Source: Moraxella boevrei DSM 14165 (lineage in GTDB: Bacteria; Pseudomonadota; Gammaproteobacteria; Pseudomonadales; Moraxellaceae). From it: a stretch of DNA of 64,000 nt. The notes under the pieces are model-generated. The model had not been told where the DNA came from. It saw only the letters and a list, made by a program, of their open reading frames with translations, and did no database searches. Below are positions 19,227 through 29,240 of the stretch, in pieces. A program made the translations under genes and the position numbers. The stretch spans positions 62,001-126,000 of the forward strand of contig NZ_KB903771.1 in the NCBI RefSeq assembly GCF_000379845.1, read 5' to 3'. The stretch's first letter is position 1. Each line of letters starts with the position of its first letter.

Positions 19227-19784
19227 TTATTCAGCAGCCACTTTTGGCAAAGTCAATGCCATATATTGGTCGGCAATCCGCTCGGCAAGGGCATCATACA
19301 GCCAATTTTGGATTTGTTCCGCTTGTGGATTGTCGGTGTTAACGCTGGCTTGATCGTATTGATAACTGCGTTGTACTTGAATGGTGTTGGTTTGGCTAAC
19401 GATTTTACCATTTTGCAACGTGTTATAGGTAACATCCGCCGACATCACCATGCGAATTTCGGTCAAAATTCCCCGTAATTGAAAATTTTGTAAACGGATA
19501 TTTTGCACTTGGATACTCGGTTGACTGCTATTAGCTGACACAGGCGTGACGGTATTGGTTTTAACCGACAACAGGCTAAATTTATCATTTAACGCATTTT
19601 TAACCGACACATCGGCTAAGCTATTGCCAAAAATCAGCGATGTGGTCGGAATAAAGACCGACATCGGCGACGCATAACCACGCAAATGAAAGCCACAAGC
19701 CGTTAAGTGTACCGCCAAAACTGCCATGACACAGCCACGCAAAAGAGCCTGTGTTGCCCTCTGTATTGAACACTGTCGTCGCAT
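19227..19784 (-). CDS. lptE: LPS-assembly lipoprotein LptE
   Basis: A 185-residue outer-membrane lipoprotein that plugs LptD during LPS export. After a short N-region (MRRQCSIQRATQALLRG) comes a hydrophobic stretch and lipobox LTAC followed by GFHLRGY, a hallmark of LptE. The ATG at 19784 is preferred over an in-frame TTG 24 nt upstream, as it gives a normal signal peptide and follows GGGTG. The C-terminal region with YDALAERIADQYMAL also fits. Part of lptE-holA. Confidence 0.9.
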   Translation of the reverse strand: MRRQCSIQRATQALLRGCVMAVLAVHLTACGFHLRGYASPMSVFIPTTSLIFGNSLADVSVKNALNDKFSLLSVKTNTVTPVSANSSQPSIQVQNIRLQNFQLRGILTEIRMVMSADVTYNTLQNGKIVSQTNTIQVQRSYQYDQASVNTDNPQAEQIQNWLYDALAERIADQYMALTLPKVAAE

Positions 19785-19838
19785 ATCGCACCCATTTTTA
19801 TTAAACAAATAAAGAGATAAAATATTTTATAAAGCTTT

Positions 19839-19925
19839 CCGTTCACCCTGAGTTGGGGCGAAGTGTCGTAAAACCACTTCGCTATGCTACGTCTTGAGAA
19901 ACAATGCTTCTCACACCAAGAACAG
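19839..19925. repeat. Degenerate REP-like element upstream of lptE
   Basis: CCGTTCACCCTGAGTTGGGG followed by an internal CGAAGTG...CACTTCG dyad and a right part TTCTCACACCAAGAAC. The left end resembles the core arm CGTTCGCCCTGAGCTTG of the better-preserved copies at 45.9 and 56.0 kb, but the similarity is low elsewhere. It fills the gap between the two-TM protein gene and lptE. Confidence 0.4.
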
Positions 19926-19948
19926 GTTAACAATACTAAAAAGATTGA

Positions 19949-20305
19949 TTACATAAAAGCATTAATACCCTGCCGTAATCCAAACCCAAGCCAATACAAC
20001 AGATTAGCAATCACGAGCATGGTAACCACAGTTGCCACATTTCGCACACTCGCAGGCTGGCTCGGTGCTGGGGTATTTTCACTATCGGTGCTGGTAGTCA
20101 AATTGGCTATCGCTTGATCTTCTAGCTTAATATATGCCAAACGCAACCCCACATGAGCAATGACAAACACGACAATCACCGCCCAATGCACGAGCAACGC
20201 CCCTACGACAAAATTTAACAACAAAGCAAGGTTGCTTAGCATATTAATGGTTTTACCTTTTGGGGTTTGGCTGACATCAGGACGATTTTGGAGCATTGGG
20301 TTCAT
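19949..20305 (-). CDS. Two-helix membrane protein, unknown function
   Basis: A 118-residue protein. A polar N-terminal 20 residues, then a hydrophobic hairpin (NLALLLNFVVGALLVHWAVIVVFVIAHVGLRLAY written here in outline: residues about 24-57), a polar Ser/Thr/Pro linker, and a last helix about residues 90-110 ending LLYWLGFGLRQGINAFM. I do not recognise the family. It follows the SCP2 gene by 28 bases and shares its direction. AAGG lies 8-10 nt before the ATG. Confidence 0.6.
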   Translation of the reverse strand: MNPMLQNRPDVSQTPKGKTINMLSNLALLLNFVVGALLVHWAVIVVFVIAHVGLRLAYIKLEDQAIANLTTSTDSENTPAPSQPASVRNVATVVTMLVIANLLYWLGFGLRQGINAFM

Positions 20306-20333
20306 GATTTTAACCTTTTTTAGCTTTTAGCGT

Positions 20334-20720
20334 TTACACTTCAGTAATTGCCAAAATATCTTTAAACAATTGTTTTTGTTCTGCACTTGGCGTTGCCGTT
20401 TGGATAGACATCAACTGCCCCATATCGCCGTCCACACGGATTTTACCTTCCATAAAGGCTTGCATGGCATGGTTCATATCACGTTCCAAAAACACTTTTC
20501 GCAAGGTTTCATCATCAAGGCTTAAGGTGGTTAATGCCCCATCTTTTGTGCCTTGGTGAATTGTACCGTCACAAAATGACGCACTTACATTGCCGTCCGC
20601 ACCTGTGACATTTAGGTTAATTGACAAATTTTTAATCGCAGGTGGCAAGCTTAAATCGCCTGCTTTAGTGGTTAAGTCGTTAACTTGGTTAAACCAATCT
20701 TGGGTTAAAAATTTTGCCAT
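20334..20720 (-). CDS. SCP2 sterol-binding domain protein
   Basis: A 128-residue single-domain protein. The segments VSASFCDGTIHQG, LTTLSLDDETLRKVF and AFMEGKIRVDGDMGQLM match the SCP2 fold, whose typical end is FMxGKLKVxGDM. Such proteins bind lipids or acyl-CoAs in a hydrophobic tunnel; bacterial functions are mostly unknown. AAGGA lies 9 nt upstream. It leads the minus-strand pair with the two-TM protein. Confidence 0.85.
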   Translation of the reverse strand: MAKFLTQDWFNQVNDLTTKAGDLSLPPAIKNLSINLNVTGADGNVSASFCDGTIHQGTKDGALTTLSLDDETLRKVFLERDMNHAMQAFMEGKIRVDGDMGQLMSIQTATPSAEQKQLFKDILAITEV

Positions 20721-20837
20721 AATATATTTCCTTTTAAAAATAGTTAGGTTTGTTTAAAAAAACACGTTTTGTTTAATGAGGTAATTTTGCAAAATTTAAA
20801 GATAGTTGTTAAATTTTATCAACAACTTTTAACAAAA

Positions 20838-21515
20838 TTAATGCACCCATTCGCCACTTTTTAGCTCAAGCTGTTTATCAGCAAGACTCGCAAGCTGTCT
20901 ATCATGCGTTACCATTAGTAAAGCAGTGTTAAAATCTTTTTGTAGTTCTGTTAAAATTTCAAACACCGCTTGGGCATTGGCATAATCCAAATTACCTGTC
21001 GGCTCGTCCGCCAAAATCAAGGACGGTTTGGTTACCAACGCCCGTGCAATCGCCACTCGCTGACGTTCACCGCCTGATAGTTCGCTCGGACGGTGTTCCA
21101 ACCGATGCGATAAACCAACTTTATTTAACAAATCAATCGCAGCGGCACGAGCCTGAGCAATCGGCACATCATCTCGCATTAGCAACGGCACGGCAACATT
21201 TTCAATTGCGCTAAATTCCGCCAATAAATGGTGAAATTGATAAATAAAACCCAAATGCTGATTACGCAGTTGCCCACGCTTAGTTTCGTTTAGCGTGTTA
21301 ATGAGTTGCCCTTGTAGCCACACTTCGCCTGTGGTCGGTACGTCCAATCCACCCAAAATATGCAACAACGTGCTTTTGCCTGAGCCACTCGTACCGACGA
21401 TCGCAATTTTTTCCCCTGTGTTCACCGAAATATCCAAACCGTTTAACACGGTGGTGGTGTTTTTGCCGTCTTGGTAAACCTTTGTGATGTGGTTAGCTTG
21501 TAAAATATTTGTCAT
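20838..21515 (-). CDS. lolD: Lipoprotein-releasing ABC transporter ATPase LolD
   Basis: A 225-residue ATPase. Walker A is GTSGSGKSTLLH, the signature LSGGERQRVAIARAL, Walker B LILADEPTGNLD, and the H-loop VTHD. The sequence GGLDVPTTGEVWLQGQ and FIYQFHHLLAEFSAIENV is that of the LolD/MacB group; FIYQFHHLL is specific to LolD. LolCDE extracts outer-membrane lipoproteins from the inner membrane. No lolC or lolE is nearby, which is unusual. Start taken at ATG 21515; a TTG at 21524 directly follows the ychF stop and is also possible. Probably cotranscribed with ychF. Confidence 0.88.
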   Translation of the reverse strand: MTNILQANHITKVYQDGKNTTTVLNGLDISVNTGEKIAIVGTSGSGKSTLLHILGGLDVPTTGEVWLQGQLINTLNETKRGQLRNQHLGFIYQFHHLLAEFSAIENVAVPLLMRDDVPIAQARAAAIDLLNKVGLSHRLEHRPSELSGGERQRVAIARALVTKPSLILADEPTGNLDYANAQAVFEILTELQKDFNTALLMVTHDRQLASLADKQLELKSGEWVH

Positions 21516-21524
21516 ATCAATCAA

Positions 21525-22616
21525 TTATACATTAAATCTAAAATGCATCACATCGCCATCTTGCACGATATAAGTTTTGCCTTCTAGACGATTTTTACCT
21601 GCGGAACTTGCCCCTTTTTCACCACCATATTCTATAAAATCATCAAAAGCGATGACTTCTGCACGGATAAAACCACGCTCAAAATCGGTGTGAATAACGC
21701 CAGCTGCTTGCGGAGCAGTCGCCCCAACTGGCACTGTCCACGCGCGCACTTCTTTCACGCCTGCGGTAAAATAAGTCTGCATATTCAGTAGTTCATAACC
21801 TGCACGAATCACACGGTCAAGCCCCGCTTCTGTCATACCCATACCTTCCAAAAATTCAGCTTTTTCATCATCGTCAAGTTGGGCGATTTCTGCTTCAATT
21901 TGATTGCAAAGTGGCACAACAATGGCATTATCATTTTTGGCAAATTCCCGCACTTGCTCAAGATAGGGATTATTTTCAAACCCATCTTCGGCAACGTTGG
22001 CGATGTACATCACAGGTTTTAGCGTAATCAGTCCATAGCTTTTAATGAGTTTTTTCTCATCGTCATCAAGATTTGCCATACGAGCGGGCTTACCATCCGC
22101 CAAAAACGGCTCAATTTTGTTAAACACATCAAGCATTGCTTTAGCATCTTTATCGCCACCTTTGGCTTTTTTGCCAACGTTGATAATGGCACGGCTCACC
22201 GCCTCTAAATCTGCCAAGGCAAGCTCCGTATTAATCGTTTCAATGTCGCTTAACGGATTAACACGGCCGTCCACATGAATGACGTTGTCATCATCAAAAC
22301 AACGTACCACGTGGGCGACAGCATCTGTTTCACGAATATTGGCAAGAAACTGGTTGCCCATGCCTTCGCCTTTTGATGCACCTGCCACAAGCCCTGCAAT
22401 ATCCACAAATTCCATGGTGGTTGGCAACACACGTTCAGGTTTGACAATTTCAGCAAGTTGCTTTAAGCGTGGGTCTGGCACAGGGACAATGCCTGTGTTT
22501 GGGTCTTTGGTACAAAACGGAAAATTTTCGGCGGCGATGCCTGCTTTGGTTAATGCATTAAAAAGGGTGGATTTGCCTACGTTTGGCAAACCTACGATAC
22601 CACAGTTAAAGCCCAT
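21525..22616 (-). CDS. ychF: Ribosome-binding ATPase YchF
   Basis: A 363-residue Obg-family ATPase, exactly the usual length. It begins [23 protein letters not shown] (G1 P-loop), has [22 protein letters not shown] (G3), the YIANVAED G4 variant that favours ATP over GTP, and a C-terminal TGS domain ([42 protein letters not shown]). An upstream in-frame extension to 22688 is rejected because AAGGA precedes ATG 22616 and the family starts at MGF. Confidence 0.96.
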   Translation of the reverse strand: MGFNCGIVGLPNVGKSTLFNALTKAGIAAENFPFCTKDPNTGIVPVPDPRLKQLAEIVKPERVLPTTMEFVDIAGLVAGASKGEGMGNQFLANIRETDAVAHVVRCFDDDNVIHVDGRVNPLSDIETINTELALADLEAVSRAIINVGKKAKGGDKDAKAMLDVFNKIEPFLADGKPARMANLDDDEKKLIKSYGLITLKPVMYIANVAEDGFENNPYLEQVREFAKNDNAIVVPLCNQIEAEIAQLDDDEKAEFLEGMGMTEAGLDRVIRAGYELLNMQTYFTAGVKEVRAWTVPVGATAPQAAGVIHTDFERGFIRAEVIAFDDFIEYGGEKGASSAGKNRLEGKTYIVQDGDVMHFRFNV

Positions 22617-22902
22617 AAAGTGTGTCCTTTGAAAAAATGAAAAATAAATGGCATTTATTATAGCAAATTCTGTCATTGTTATCATCAAACAATTTTAAAA
22701 AGTTAGCAAAATAGTGAATAACGCTGATAATCATCTCAAATCTAAGGAGATTTGTATCAATATTTTTGTCAATCTATTTACTGATTTTGTCCTTAAAAAG
22801 CAGTTGGATAAAAAAGTGGTTGATTACTTAAAAATTCATCAACTGTAACCCCATAAAAATGCTATAATAACCTATTTTTATCATAAAATTTTAGGAAAAA
22901 CT

Positions 22903-23742
22903 GTGACAAATTCTCCTTTTTTAAAACATCAGCCTAGAAAGCGTTTTGGGCAAAATTTTTTACACGACAGAGCTATCATCAGCCAAATCATTGACACTAT
23001 CCATTGTCAAAAAGATGACATTATGCTAGAAATTGGACCGGGCATGGGGGCAATTACCGAACCATTGTTGGCTCAAGTGGATAAATTGACCGTAGTAGAA
23101 CTGGATACCGACCTGGCGGACAGCTTACGCATTCGGATTGGGGCAAATAGCAATGACGGTTTGAAGATTGTCAAAGCCAACGCCATGGACGTGGATTATC
23201 GCCAATTATTTACCCAGATTGACAATCCTTGTGGCAAAAAAATGCGGATTGTCGGTAATTTACCTTACAATATTTCCACGCCATTACTGTTTCATCTGTT
23301 GACTTTCGCCGATGTGATACAAGATATGCACTTTATGCTACAAAAAGAAGTGGTGGATAGGATTACTGCCGAAGTCAATAGCAAAGAATATGGGCGTTTG
23401 TCGGTGATGATGCAGTATTTTTGTGAAACCGATTATTTGCTGACCGTGCCAAATGGGGCATTTAATCCACCGCCAAAAGTCACCAGTGCGGTATTCCGTT
23501 TAACGCCTTATCAACAAAAGCCGATTGTTGCCAATAATGAAAAATTGTTTGCTCTCGTGGTGCGAGAGGCCTTTAATCACCGACGTAAAACGTTGCGTGC
23601 GATTTTCAAAAAACACGCTTTATTACCACCAATTAGCGAACAAAATTTGATAGACTGGCAAATGAATCCTACCGCACGCCCAGAAACGTTAAGCGTGGCA
23701 GATTTCGTCAAATTGAGCAATGGTATCGCCAATTTAACCTAA
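22903..23742 (+). CDS. rsmA: 16S rRNA dimethyladenosine transferase RsmA (KsgA)
   Basis: A 279-residue methyltransferase that dimethylates A1518 and A1519 of 16S rRNA. Motifs: [11 protein letters not shown] at the start, [10 protein letters not shown] (SAM motif I), [23 protein letters not shown] (motif IV), and [13 protein letters not shown] near the C-terminus. It starts with GTG, preceded by AGGA. The upstream gap holds CTTAAAA and CCCCAT boxes, discussed as a weak heat-shock promoter candidate. Confidence 0.96.
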   Translation: MTNSPFLKHQPRKRFGQNFLHDRAIISQIIDTIHCQKDDIMLEIGPGMGAITEPLLAQVDKLTVVELDTDLADSLRIRIGANSNDGLKIVKANAMDVDYRQLFTQIDNPCGKKMRIVGNLPYNISTPLLFHLLTFADVIQDMHFMLQKEVVDRITAEVNSKEYGRLSVMMQYFCETDYLLTVPNGAFNPPPKVTSAVFRLTPYQQKPIVANNEKLFALVVREAFNHRRKTLRAIFKKHALLPPISEQNLIDWQMNPTARPETLSVADFVKLSNGIANLT

Positions 23743-23795
23743 AGCGACACCATTATTTATTAATTTTTTAATAAACATTAAAATGATATTTAACC

Positions 23796-24872
23796 TCATG
23801 GTGAAATTGGCACAAACGTTAGACCTGCTGTTTCATCTAAGCCAAACATGATATTCATATTTTGCACCGCTTGCCCTGATGCCCCTTTTACAAGATTGTC
23901 TTGCACCACCAAAATCGTTGCAATTGGACTATCGGTAAATGTTTGCACCGCAATACGTAAATGATTACTGCCACGCACACCGCGAGTATCAGGGTATTGA
24001 CCGCTCGGCAACACGTCCACAAAATATGCGTTTTGATAAAAATCAGTGTATAATTGTTGCAAATCACTCGCTTGCCCAACATCGGTCAAACGCAAATGAA
24101 TAGTGCTAAACATTCCCCGTATCATCGGCACTAAGTGAGGTACAAAACGGATATAGTGCTGTTGTACTTGGTTGTTTTTATTGATTAATTTATCAATCCC
24201 TTGCTCAATTTCGGGTAAATGCCGATGCCCTGCCACACCATAAGCAGAAAAACTATCCGCTGTTTCACTAAAAATTAAATTTAGCTTGCCTTGACGACCT
24301 GCCCCTGAAATACCCGATTTGGCATCAATCACGATATAAGGGTCAATCATTGGCTGATTGGTCAAATTTTGTTGGCTAATGATGGGGGCTAAACCTAAAA
24401 TTGCCGTGGTTGGATAACAACCTGGATTGCCAATAATATTCGCGGTTTTAATCTGTTCACGGTTAATCTCTGGCAAGCCGTACACCGCTTGTTGTAGCAA
24501 ATTTGGACAAGTATGGGGAAGCCGATACCATTTTTCAAATTCTACCAAATTTTGCAAACGAAAATCGGATGCTAAGTCAATGATTTTCACGCCTTTTTCG
24601 ATTAAATATTTAGCGTGTTGCATGGCGACACCGTGTGGCGTGGCAAAAAATACCACATCGCATTCTACCAATTTTTGTTCATCTAAATCACTAAATGCCA
24701 AATCGCCCACCACACCACGCAAACTTGGAAAAAATTCGTCCACTCGCTTGCCAGCTTCGGTGCGAGACGTTAAATATTGAATATCAGCATATGGGTGTTG
24801 ACTAAGCAAACGGATAAGCTCAACACCTGTGTAGCCTGTTCCGCCAACGATAGCGACTTTAATTTTTTTCAT
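23796..24872 (-). CDS. argC: N-acetyl-gamma-glutamyl-phosphate reductase ArgC
   Basis: A 358-residue enzyme of arginine synthesis that reduces N-acetylglutamyl phosphate. The N-terminus [23 protein letters not shown] is the NADP-binding Rossmann motif; the catalytic Cys lies in GNPGCYPT near residue 150; later come [10 protein letters not shown] and a catalytic His in the [12 protein letters not shown] segment. It follows hemE after 23 bases in the same direction, so the two are likely cotranscribed although the pathways are unrelated. Confidence 0.95.
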   Translation of the reverse strand: MKKIKVAIVGGTGYTGVELIRLLSQHPYADIQYLTSRTEAGKRVDEFFPSLRGVVGDLAFSDLDEQKLVECDVVFFATPHGVAMQHAKYLIEKGVKIIDLASDFRLQNLVEFEKWYRLPHTCPNLLQQAVYGLPEINREQIKTANIIGNPGCYPTTAILGLAPIISQQNLTNQPMIDPYIVIDAKSGISGAGRQGKLNLIFSETADSFSAYGVAGHRHLPEIEQGIDKLINKNNQVQQHYIRFVPHLVPMIRGMFSTIHLRLTDVGQASDLQQLYTDFYQNAYFVDVLPSGQYPDTRGVRGSNHLRIAVQTFTDSPIATILVVQDNLVKGASGQAVQNMNIMFGLDETAGLTFVPISP

Positions 24873-24895
24873 GTTTTTCCTTTTTAAACTGAAAC

Positions 24896-25981
24896 CTAAA
24901 GCTGAAACTCATGCACCGCATCAATAAAAGCCTTGGCGTGCTCAGGATTAACCCATTGCTGAATGCCATGTCCAAGGTTTGCCACATAGCCCGTTTTTTC
25001 ACCCACGCTGTAAGCATCATTTAACATCAAATGTGTGTGTTTGCGAATGTTTTCAGGGCTTGCGTACAAAGTCGCAGGGTCAAGATTACCTTGTAGTGCA
25101 ATCGGTTTTGATGATGCAAGGGCGATTTTGCGAGCGTCTGCCAACGATATCGTCCAATCCAAACCCAGCATATCAGCCCCATTTTGCACTTGCGTGTCTA
25201 ACCACAGACCGCCACCCTTGGTAAACACCACCACTGGTACGTCGGGGTATTTGGCTTTGACACCTTGCACGACTTTTTGGTTATATTGATGCGAAAACGC
25301 CACAAATTCACGGTGTGCCAACGCCCCACCCCAACTGTCAAACACTTGTACTAACTGGGCTCCTGCATCAATTTGGGCAACCAAATAATCAATCACCGCA
25401 TCAGTAAGTTTATTAAGCAACACATGCAACGTCTCAGGCTCGCTGTACATCATGCCTTTGATATGACGAAATTCTTTGGAACTACCACCTTCCACCATGT
25501 AAGTCGCTAACGTCCAGGCACTGCCCGAAAAACCAAACAAAGGGGCAATCCCATTTAACGCATAGCGAATACTGGTTACCGCTTTCATCACATAATCCAG
25601 GTCGGTCGCCATATTCACTGTTGGCAAGGCTTCTACATCGGCACGACTACGTACGGTTTTTTTGAATTTTGGACCTTCGCCTGTTTCAAAATATAAGCCC
25701 AATCCCAACGCATCAGGCACGGTCAAAATATCACTAAACAAAATCGCACAATCCAAATCAAATCGGCGAAATGGCTGTAACGTAACTTCGGTCGCCTTGT
25801 CAACGTCTTTGCACAAACTCAGAAAATCCCCCGCTTCACTGCGGGTTTGCTTGTACTCTGGCAAATATCGCCCCGCTTGTCGCATCATCCACACAGGTGT
25901 GGTGTCCACTTTTTCAAAGCGAATGGCTTTTAGCAAACGGTCATTTTTTAGGGTTGGGAAATTTTGGGTTGACGTTGACAT
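24896..25981 (-). CDS. hemE: Uroporphyrinogen decarboxylase HemE
   Basis: A 361-residue enzyme decarboxylating uroporphyrinogen III to coproporphyrinogen III in haem synthesis. The N-terminal [17 protein letters not shown] signature and the [15 protein letters not shown] segment with the catalytic Asp are clear, as are [17 protein letters not shown] and the [13 protein letters not shown] end. Length is normal. It probably heads the hemE-argC transcript. Confidence 0.97.
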   Translation of the reverse strand: MSTSTQNFPTLKNDRLLKAIRFEKVDTTPVWMMRQAGRYLPEYKQTRSEAGDFLSLCKDVDKATEVTLQPFRRFDLDCAILFSDILTVPDALGLGLYFETGEGPKFKKTVRSRADVEALPTVNMATDLDYVMKAVTSIRYALNGIAPLFGFSGSAWTLATYMVEGGSSKEFRHIKGMMYSEPETLHVLLNKLTDAVIDYLVAQIDAGAQLVQVFDSWGGALAHREFVAFSHQYNQKVVQGVKAKYPDVPVVVFTKGGGLWLDTQVQNGADMLGLDWTISLADARKIALASSKPIALQGNLDPATLYASPENIRKHTHLMLNDAYSVGEKTGYVANLGHGIQQWVNPEHAKAFIDAVHEFQL

Positions 25982-26172
25982 GGTGCTTTCCTATAAAATT
26001 TTTGGTAAAAGTTTTTGTTAATTTTAAAAATTAATCTATTTTAACATATTTGCAATCAATTAAGTTAAATAATCAAGTGAATTTATTATGTGTTATTACT
26101 CAGATTTTACCGCAAAAATACCACGAATTTTGCTAGGATATATGCTATCATAGTTAGCTTGATTTTTAAAAC

Positions 26173-26592
26173 ATGGCAACAATTATGCAACAATCCACCG
26201 CCAAACCGATTTACCCCATTCATAAATCCCTAAGCATCAGCTATATCACATGGTTAATTTTTCGCAGTTTTGGCATCGCACTTCTCTTATATTTTGGTTT
26301 GGCAGAAAAACCCACATCACTTGTCGCCATTATGTTTTGGCAAACGATTTGGCTCGTACCTGCCCTATGTTGTACACAATTTATCATCAAAGGCAAAAGC
26401 CCCTACGCCCTACTTTTTGTCAGTATTTTGCTGTTAGTTTATGCAGGAGCAAGCGGTTTTATGGTGTTTTTACACGGTTTTGCAGGGTTTTGGTGGGGAA
26501 TGTTGGCTTGGCTGATTGATTTTTGCTTGATTATGTTGGCAAACATTTTTTTATTTATTTTATTAAAACGTTTGCCAAAAATGAACCGATAA
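26173..26592 (+). CDS. DUF2069-like four-helix membrane protein
   Basis: A 139-residue protein made almost wholly of four hydrophobic helices, with FIIKGKSPYALLFVSILLLVYAGASGFM in the middle. The loop-helix pattern (short RGR/KGK-x-PY between helices 2 and 3 and an Y-x2-G in helix 3) fits the DUF2069 family of gammaproteobacterial inner-membrane proteins, function unknown. There is no strong ribosome site; a second in-frame ATG lies 12 nt downstream. It is convergent with xthA. Confidence 0.6.
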   Translation: MATIMQQSTAKPIYPIHKSLSISYITWLIFRSFGIALLLYFGLAEKPTSLVAIMFWQTIWLVPALCCTQFIIKGKSPYALLFVSILLLVYAGASGFMVFLHGFAGFWWGMLAWLIDFCLIMLANIFLFILLKRLPKMNR

Positions 26593-26610
26593 GTTAACCA
26601 ATCTAAATAA

Positions 26611-27423
26611 TTAAACCGCCAAATCCACCCAAACAGGGGCATGGTCGGACGGCTTTTCCATGCCACGCAATTCATAGCTGACCCCTGATGCTTTCACGCT
26701 TGGTAAAAGATCTGACGAACATAAAATATGGTCAATGCGTAAGCCCCGTTTTGGTGTATCGTCAAAACCTTTGGAACGATAATCAAACCAACTCAACGCA
26801 TCGCCGTCTGCATGCAAATGCCGATAGGTGTCGTGCAAATCGGTATTGAGTAAAGTTTTGTACCATTCACGTTCTTCGGGTAAAAACGAGCAAGTGCCTT
26901 GCGATAACCAGCGTTTGGCATTTTTTTCACCAATGCCCACATCGTTGTCTTGTGGGGCAATATTCATATCGCCCATAACGATAAGTTGGCGATTTTCATC
27001 CTTTAATGCCAAAATATAATCAGTTAAACGCTGATAAAAATATTGTTTCATCGGAAATTTGGTCGGATGCGAACGGTTTTCACCTTGCGGAAAATAGCCA
27101 TTTAACACATCAATTTGGGTCCCATTAAAATCATAACGAGCGTGGATTAGGCGTTTTTGCTCATCGTCACTCGCACCGATAAAACCTTTTTGTACAAAAA
27201 TCGGGGTAGTTTTTGACAATAACGCCACGCCGTAATGCGATTTTTGCCCAAAAAATTCCACATGATAACCAAGTTTTTCCACATCAGCAAGCGGAAAGGC
27301 ATCATCATGCACTTTGGTTTCTTGTAATCCGATAATATCAGGGGCGATAACGTCGGTGAGGGCTTCTAATTGGTGTTGTCTGGCACGAATACCGTTAATA
27401 TTAAAGCTGACAAAACGTGACAT
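26611..27423 (-). CDS. xthA: Exodeoxyribonuclease III (AP endonuclease)
   Basis: A 270-residue EEP-family nuclease for base-excision repair. Motifs: FVSFNINGIRAR at the start, DIIGLQETKVHDDAFP with the metal-binding Glu, GYFPQGENR, VMGDMNIAPQDNDVG, and the C-terminal LRIDHILCS and PSDHAPVWVDLAV with the catalytic Asp-His pair. Length normal. Convergent with the DUF2069 gene, divergent from hinT. Confidence 0.93.
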   Translation of the reverse strand: MSRFVSFNINGIRARQHQLEALTDVIAPDIIGLQETKVHDDAFPLADVEKLGYHVEFFGQKSHYGVALLSKTTPIFVQKGFIGASDDEQKRLIHARYDFNGTQIDVLNGYFPQGENRSHPTKFPMKQYFYQRLTDYILALKDENRQLIVMGDMNIAPQDNDVGIGEKNAKRWLSQGTCSFLPEEREWYKTLLNTDLHDTYRHLHADGDALSWFDYRSKGFDDTPKRGLRIDHILCSSDLLPSVKASGVSYELRGMEKPSDHAPVWVDLAV

Positions 27424-27550
27424 AATTTACTCTGTTTTTACAAAAAATTTGGCGAAATGATAGCATTTTTTTGGCAAAATACCAAATAAAAACCCCATAA
27501 TCAAAAAAATATAGTACAATAAAACCCACCATTAGCCAAAGGAGAACTCA

Positions 27551-27973
27551 ATGACAAACTACGATAGCCACAATATTTTTGCCAAAATCATCCGTGGTGA
27601 AATCCCTTGCCATAAAGTATATGAAGATGACAAAACCCTTGCATTTATGGACATCATGCCGATGGCGATAGGTCATGTGTTGGTCATTCCAAAATGCGAA
27701 GCGGTAGAACTTAGCACCATGCCAAGCGAGTATTTGACTGCCGTTTTTAGTACCGCCCAAAAAGTCATGCAAGCCCAACGTATCGCCCTAAATACCCAAG
27801 GCATCGTACAAATGCAACTCAATCACCCAGAGGCAGGGCAAACGGTTTTTCATTACCATGTACATCTAATCCCCACCCATATCAAAGCATTGGGCGAACA
27901 CGAAACAGGGAAAGCAGACCATGAAAAATTGGCACGATTAGCGAGTACAATCGCTCAAAATATTGCCAATTAA
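27551..27973 (+). CDS. HIT-family nucleotide hydrolase (HinT-like)
   Basis: A 140-residue protein. It has the N-terminal NIFAKIIRGEIPCHKVYEDD, the LAFMDIMPMAIGHVLVIPK core, and the histidine triad HYHVHLIP near residue 103. HIT proteins hydrolyse adenosine phosphoramidates or dinucleotides. AAGGAGA lies 6-8 nt before the ATG. A -10-like TACAAT precedes it. Convergent with the ModA-like gene. Confidence 0.9.
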   Translation: MTNYDSHNIFAKIIRGEIPCHKVYEDDKTLAFMDIMPMAIGHVLVIPKCEAVELSTMPSEYLTAVFSTAQKVMQAQRIALNTQGIVQMQLNHPEAGQTVFHYHVHLIPTHIKALGEHETGKADHEKLARLASTIAQNIAN

Positions 27974-28005
27974 TTGGTAAAACTTGCTAAATTAATATGA
28001 CTAAA

Positions 28006-28932
28006 TCAGTTTTTGCAGGCAGGTAATAAATTACTGGTTTGACAAATTGGCAAAAACCCTACATCACTTAAGATATCTTGGGCTTTTGCCGATTGTAAAT
28101 AGTCAACAAAACGTTGACTGGGTTCAGAAGGACGCAAGACAATGCCGTCTTGGTAAATCGCAGGATAGCTATGTTCAGGTAAAATCGCATAGCTATGTTG
28201 TTGTTGCACGGTTTTTAGGCTTAAGGCGTGCGTATCGTCAAGCACTTGCCCAAGGCTGGCAATACCAAAATCCGCTTCGCCTTTATCCACCATACCAAGC
28301 GTTTCTTCAAAATTATCCACTTCTATTAAGTATGGCTCAACATTCTGATACAGATTTTGGTTAATCAGCCATTCTTTGGTCGCCATGCCGTATGCCAAGG
28401 TTTCCATATTACCCACCGCAATGCTAAATGGTTTATTTTCCAACACCAAATCATCAAACATCACCGTCGGATTGCTATTCATATCATATTTTTTGCTATA
28501 CACCACCAGTTGCCCCCGTGTGTAAGTGAACGGTTGTCCATATTTACGCTCATTCGGTTTACTAGCTGTTTGTCTGGATAATTCATACGGATATTTTTGA
28601 TTACCCGCCAAAAAAATATCATAACGGTCGTTATTTTGCACAATTTCGTTAAAAATATTTACCGTTATGTCAAATTTATAGGTAATATTTACATCAGGAT
28701 TATTTTTCTGAAATTCATTGACAATCACAGGCAACGCCAGTTTTAAATTTGGCGTTACTGCAAGGTGCAGATGATAGCTTGGTTTCGGCGGTGCAAGTTG
28801 GCTTGCGACTTGGGGCTGGCTTTTTGGGGTTGATTGGTTTTCTTCAGGGGCAATCGGATTAGGTTGGCACGCGGTTAACAACGCCCCACCTAACAATCCA
28901 CAGCACATCTTTAAAGAAAAACGATACATCAT
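28006..28932 (-). CDS. ModA-like molybdate-binding lipoprotein
   Basis: A 308-residue periplasmic binding protein anchored as a lipoprotein: hydrophobic N-region with lipobox LTAC and a Pro/Ser/Gln-rich linker to about residue 45. The mature part, with HLAVTPNLKLALPVIVNEFQ, DIFLAGNQKYPYEL, PFTYTRGQLVVYSKK, FSIAVGNMETLAYG and EADFGIASLGQVLDD, follows the ModA plan for molybdate or tungstate. Usual ModA proteins are soluble with a cleaved signal, and modBC normally follow; neither is here, so the substrate remains inferred. Start uncertain among adjacent ATGs at 28932 and 28929. Confidence 0.72.
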   Translation of the reverse strand: MMYRFSLKMCCGLLGGALLTACQPNPIAPEENQSTPKSQPQVASQLAPPKPSYHLHLAVTPNLKLALPVIVNEFQKNNPDVNITYKFDITVNIFNEIVQNNDRYDIFLAGNQKYPYELSRQTASKPNERKYGQPFTYTRGQLVVYSKKYDMNSNPTVMFDDLVLENKPFSIAVGNMETLAYGMATKEWLINQNLYQNVEPYLIEVDNFEETLGMVDKGEADFGIASLGQVLDDTHALSLKTVQQQHSYAILPEHSYPAIYQDGIVLRPSEPSQRFVDYLQSAKAQDILSDVGFLPICQTSNLLPACKN

Positions 28933-29240
28933 AACCAATCAAAATTTGTTAAAAAATAATTGTAAAATAAAATTTAATTTTGCAAAGACATAAAAAGACC
29001 AAGCCCACATTTTAATTTTTCTAACAAGCTTTCAAATTTAATTGTCAAAAAAATCAATAAATGCAACCACTTAGCCATAAATCTAGCAAATATGATAATA
29101 CGAATAACCAAAAAAGTTTGTAGCAAAGTGTAAATAATTGGTTATGTTTTTATTAACAAAATACCACCAAACCGCCCATCAATCCATGAATATTTATGCT
29201 AAAATGTGCCTTTAATCCTTTATCAATCAAACAAAAAACA
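28933..29240. other. Divergent intergenic region, no gene seen
   Basis: About 308 AT-rich bases between the ModA-like gene (minus) and the DUF815 gene (plus). I see no conserved open frame, strong hairpin or named box; presumably it holds the two promoters. Confidence 0.5.

Noticed and set aside
22827-22854. CTTAAAA-N15-CCCCAT before rsmA as a third heat-shock promoter
   Set aside because: One mismatch in the -35 box and a spacer at the upper limit, in AT-rich DNA; CCCCAT alone is expected many times in the window. Left as a weak candidate only.
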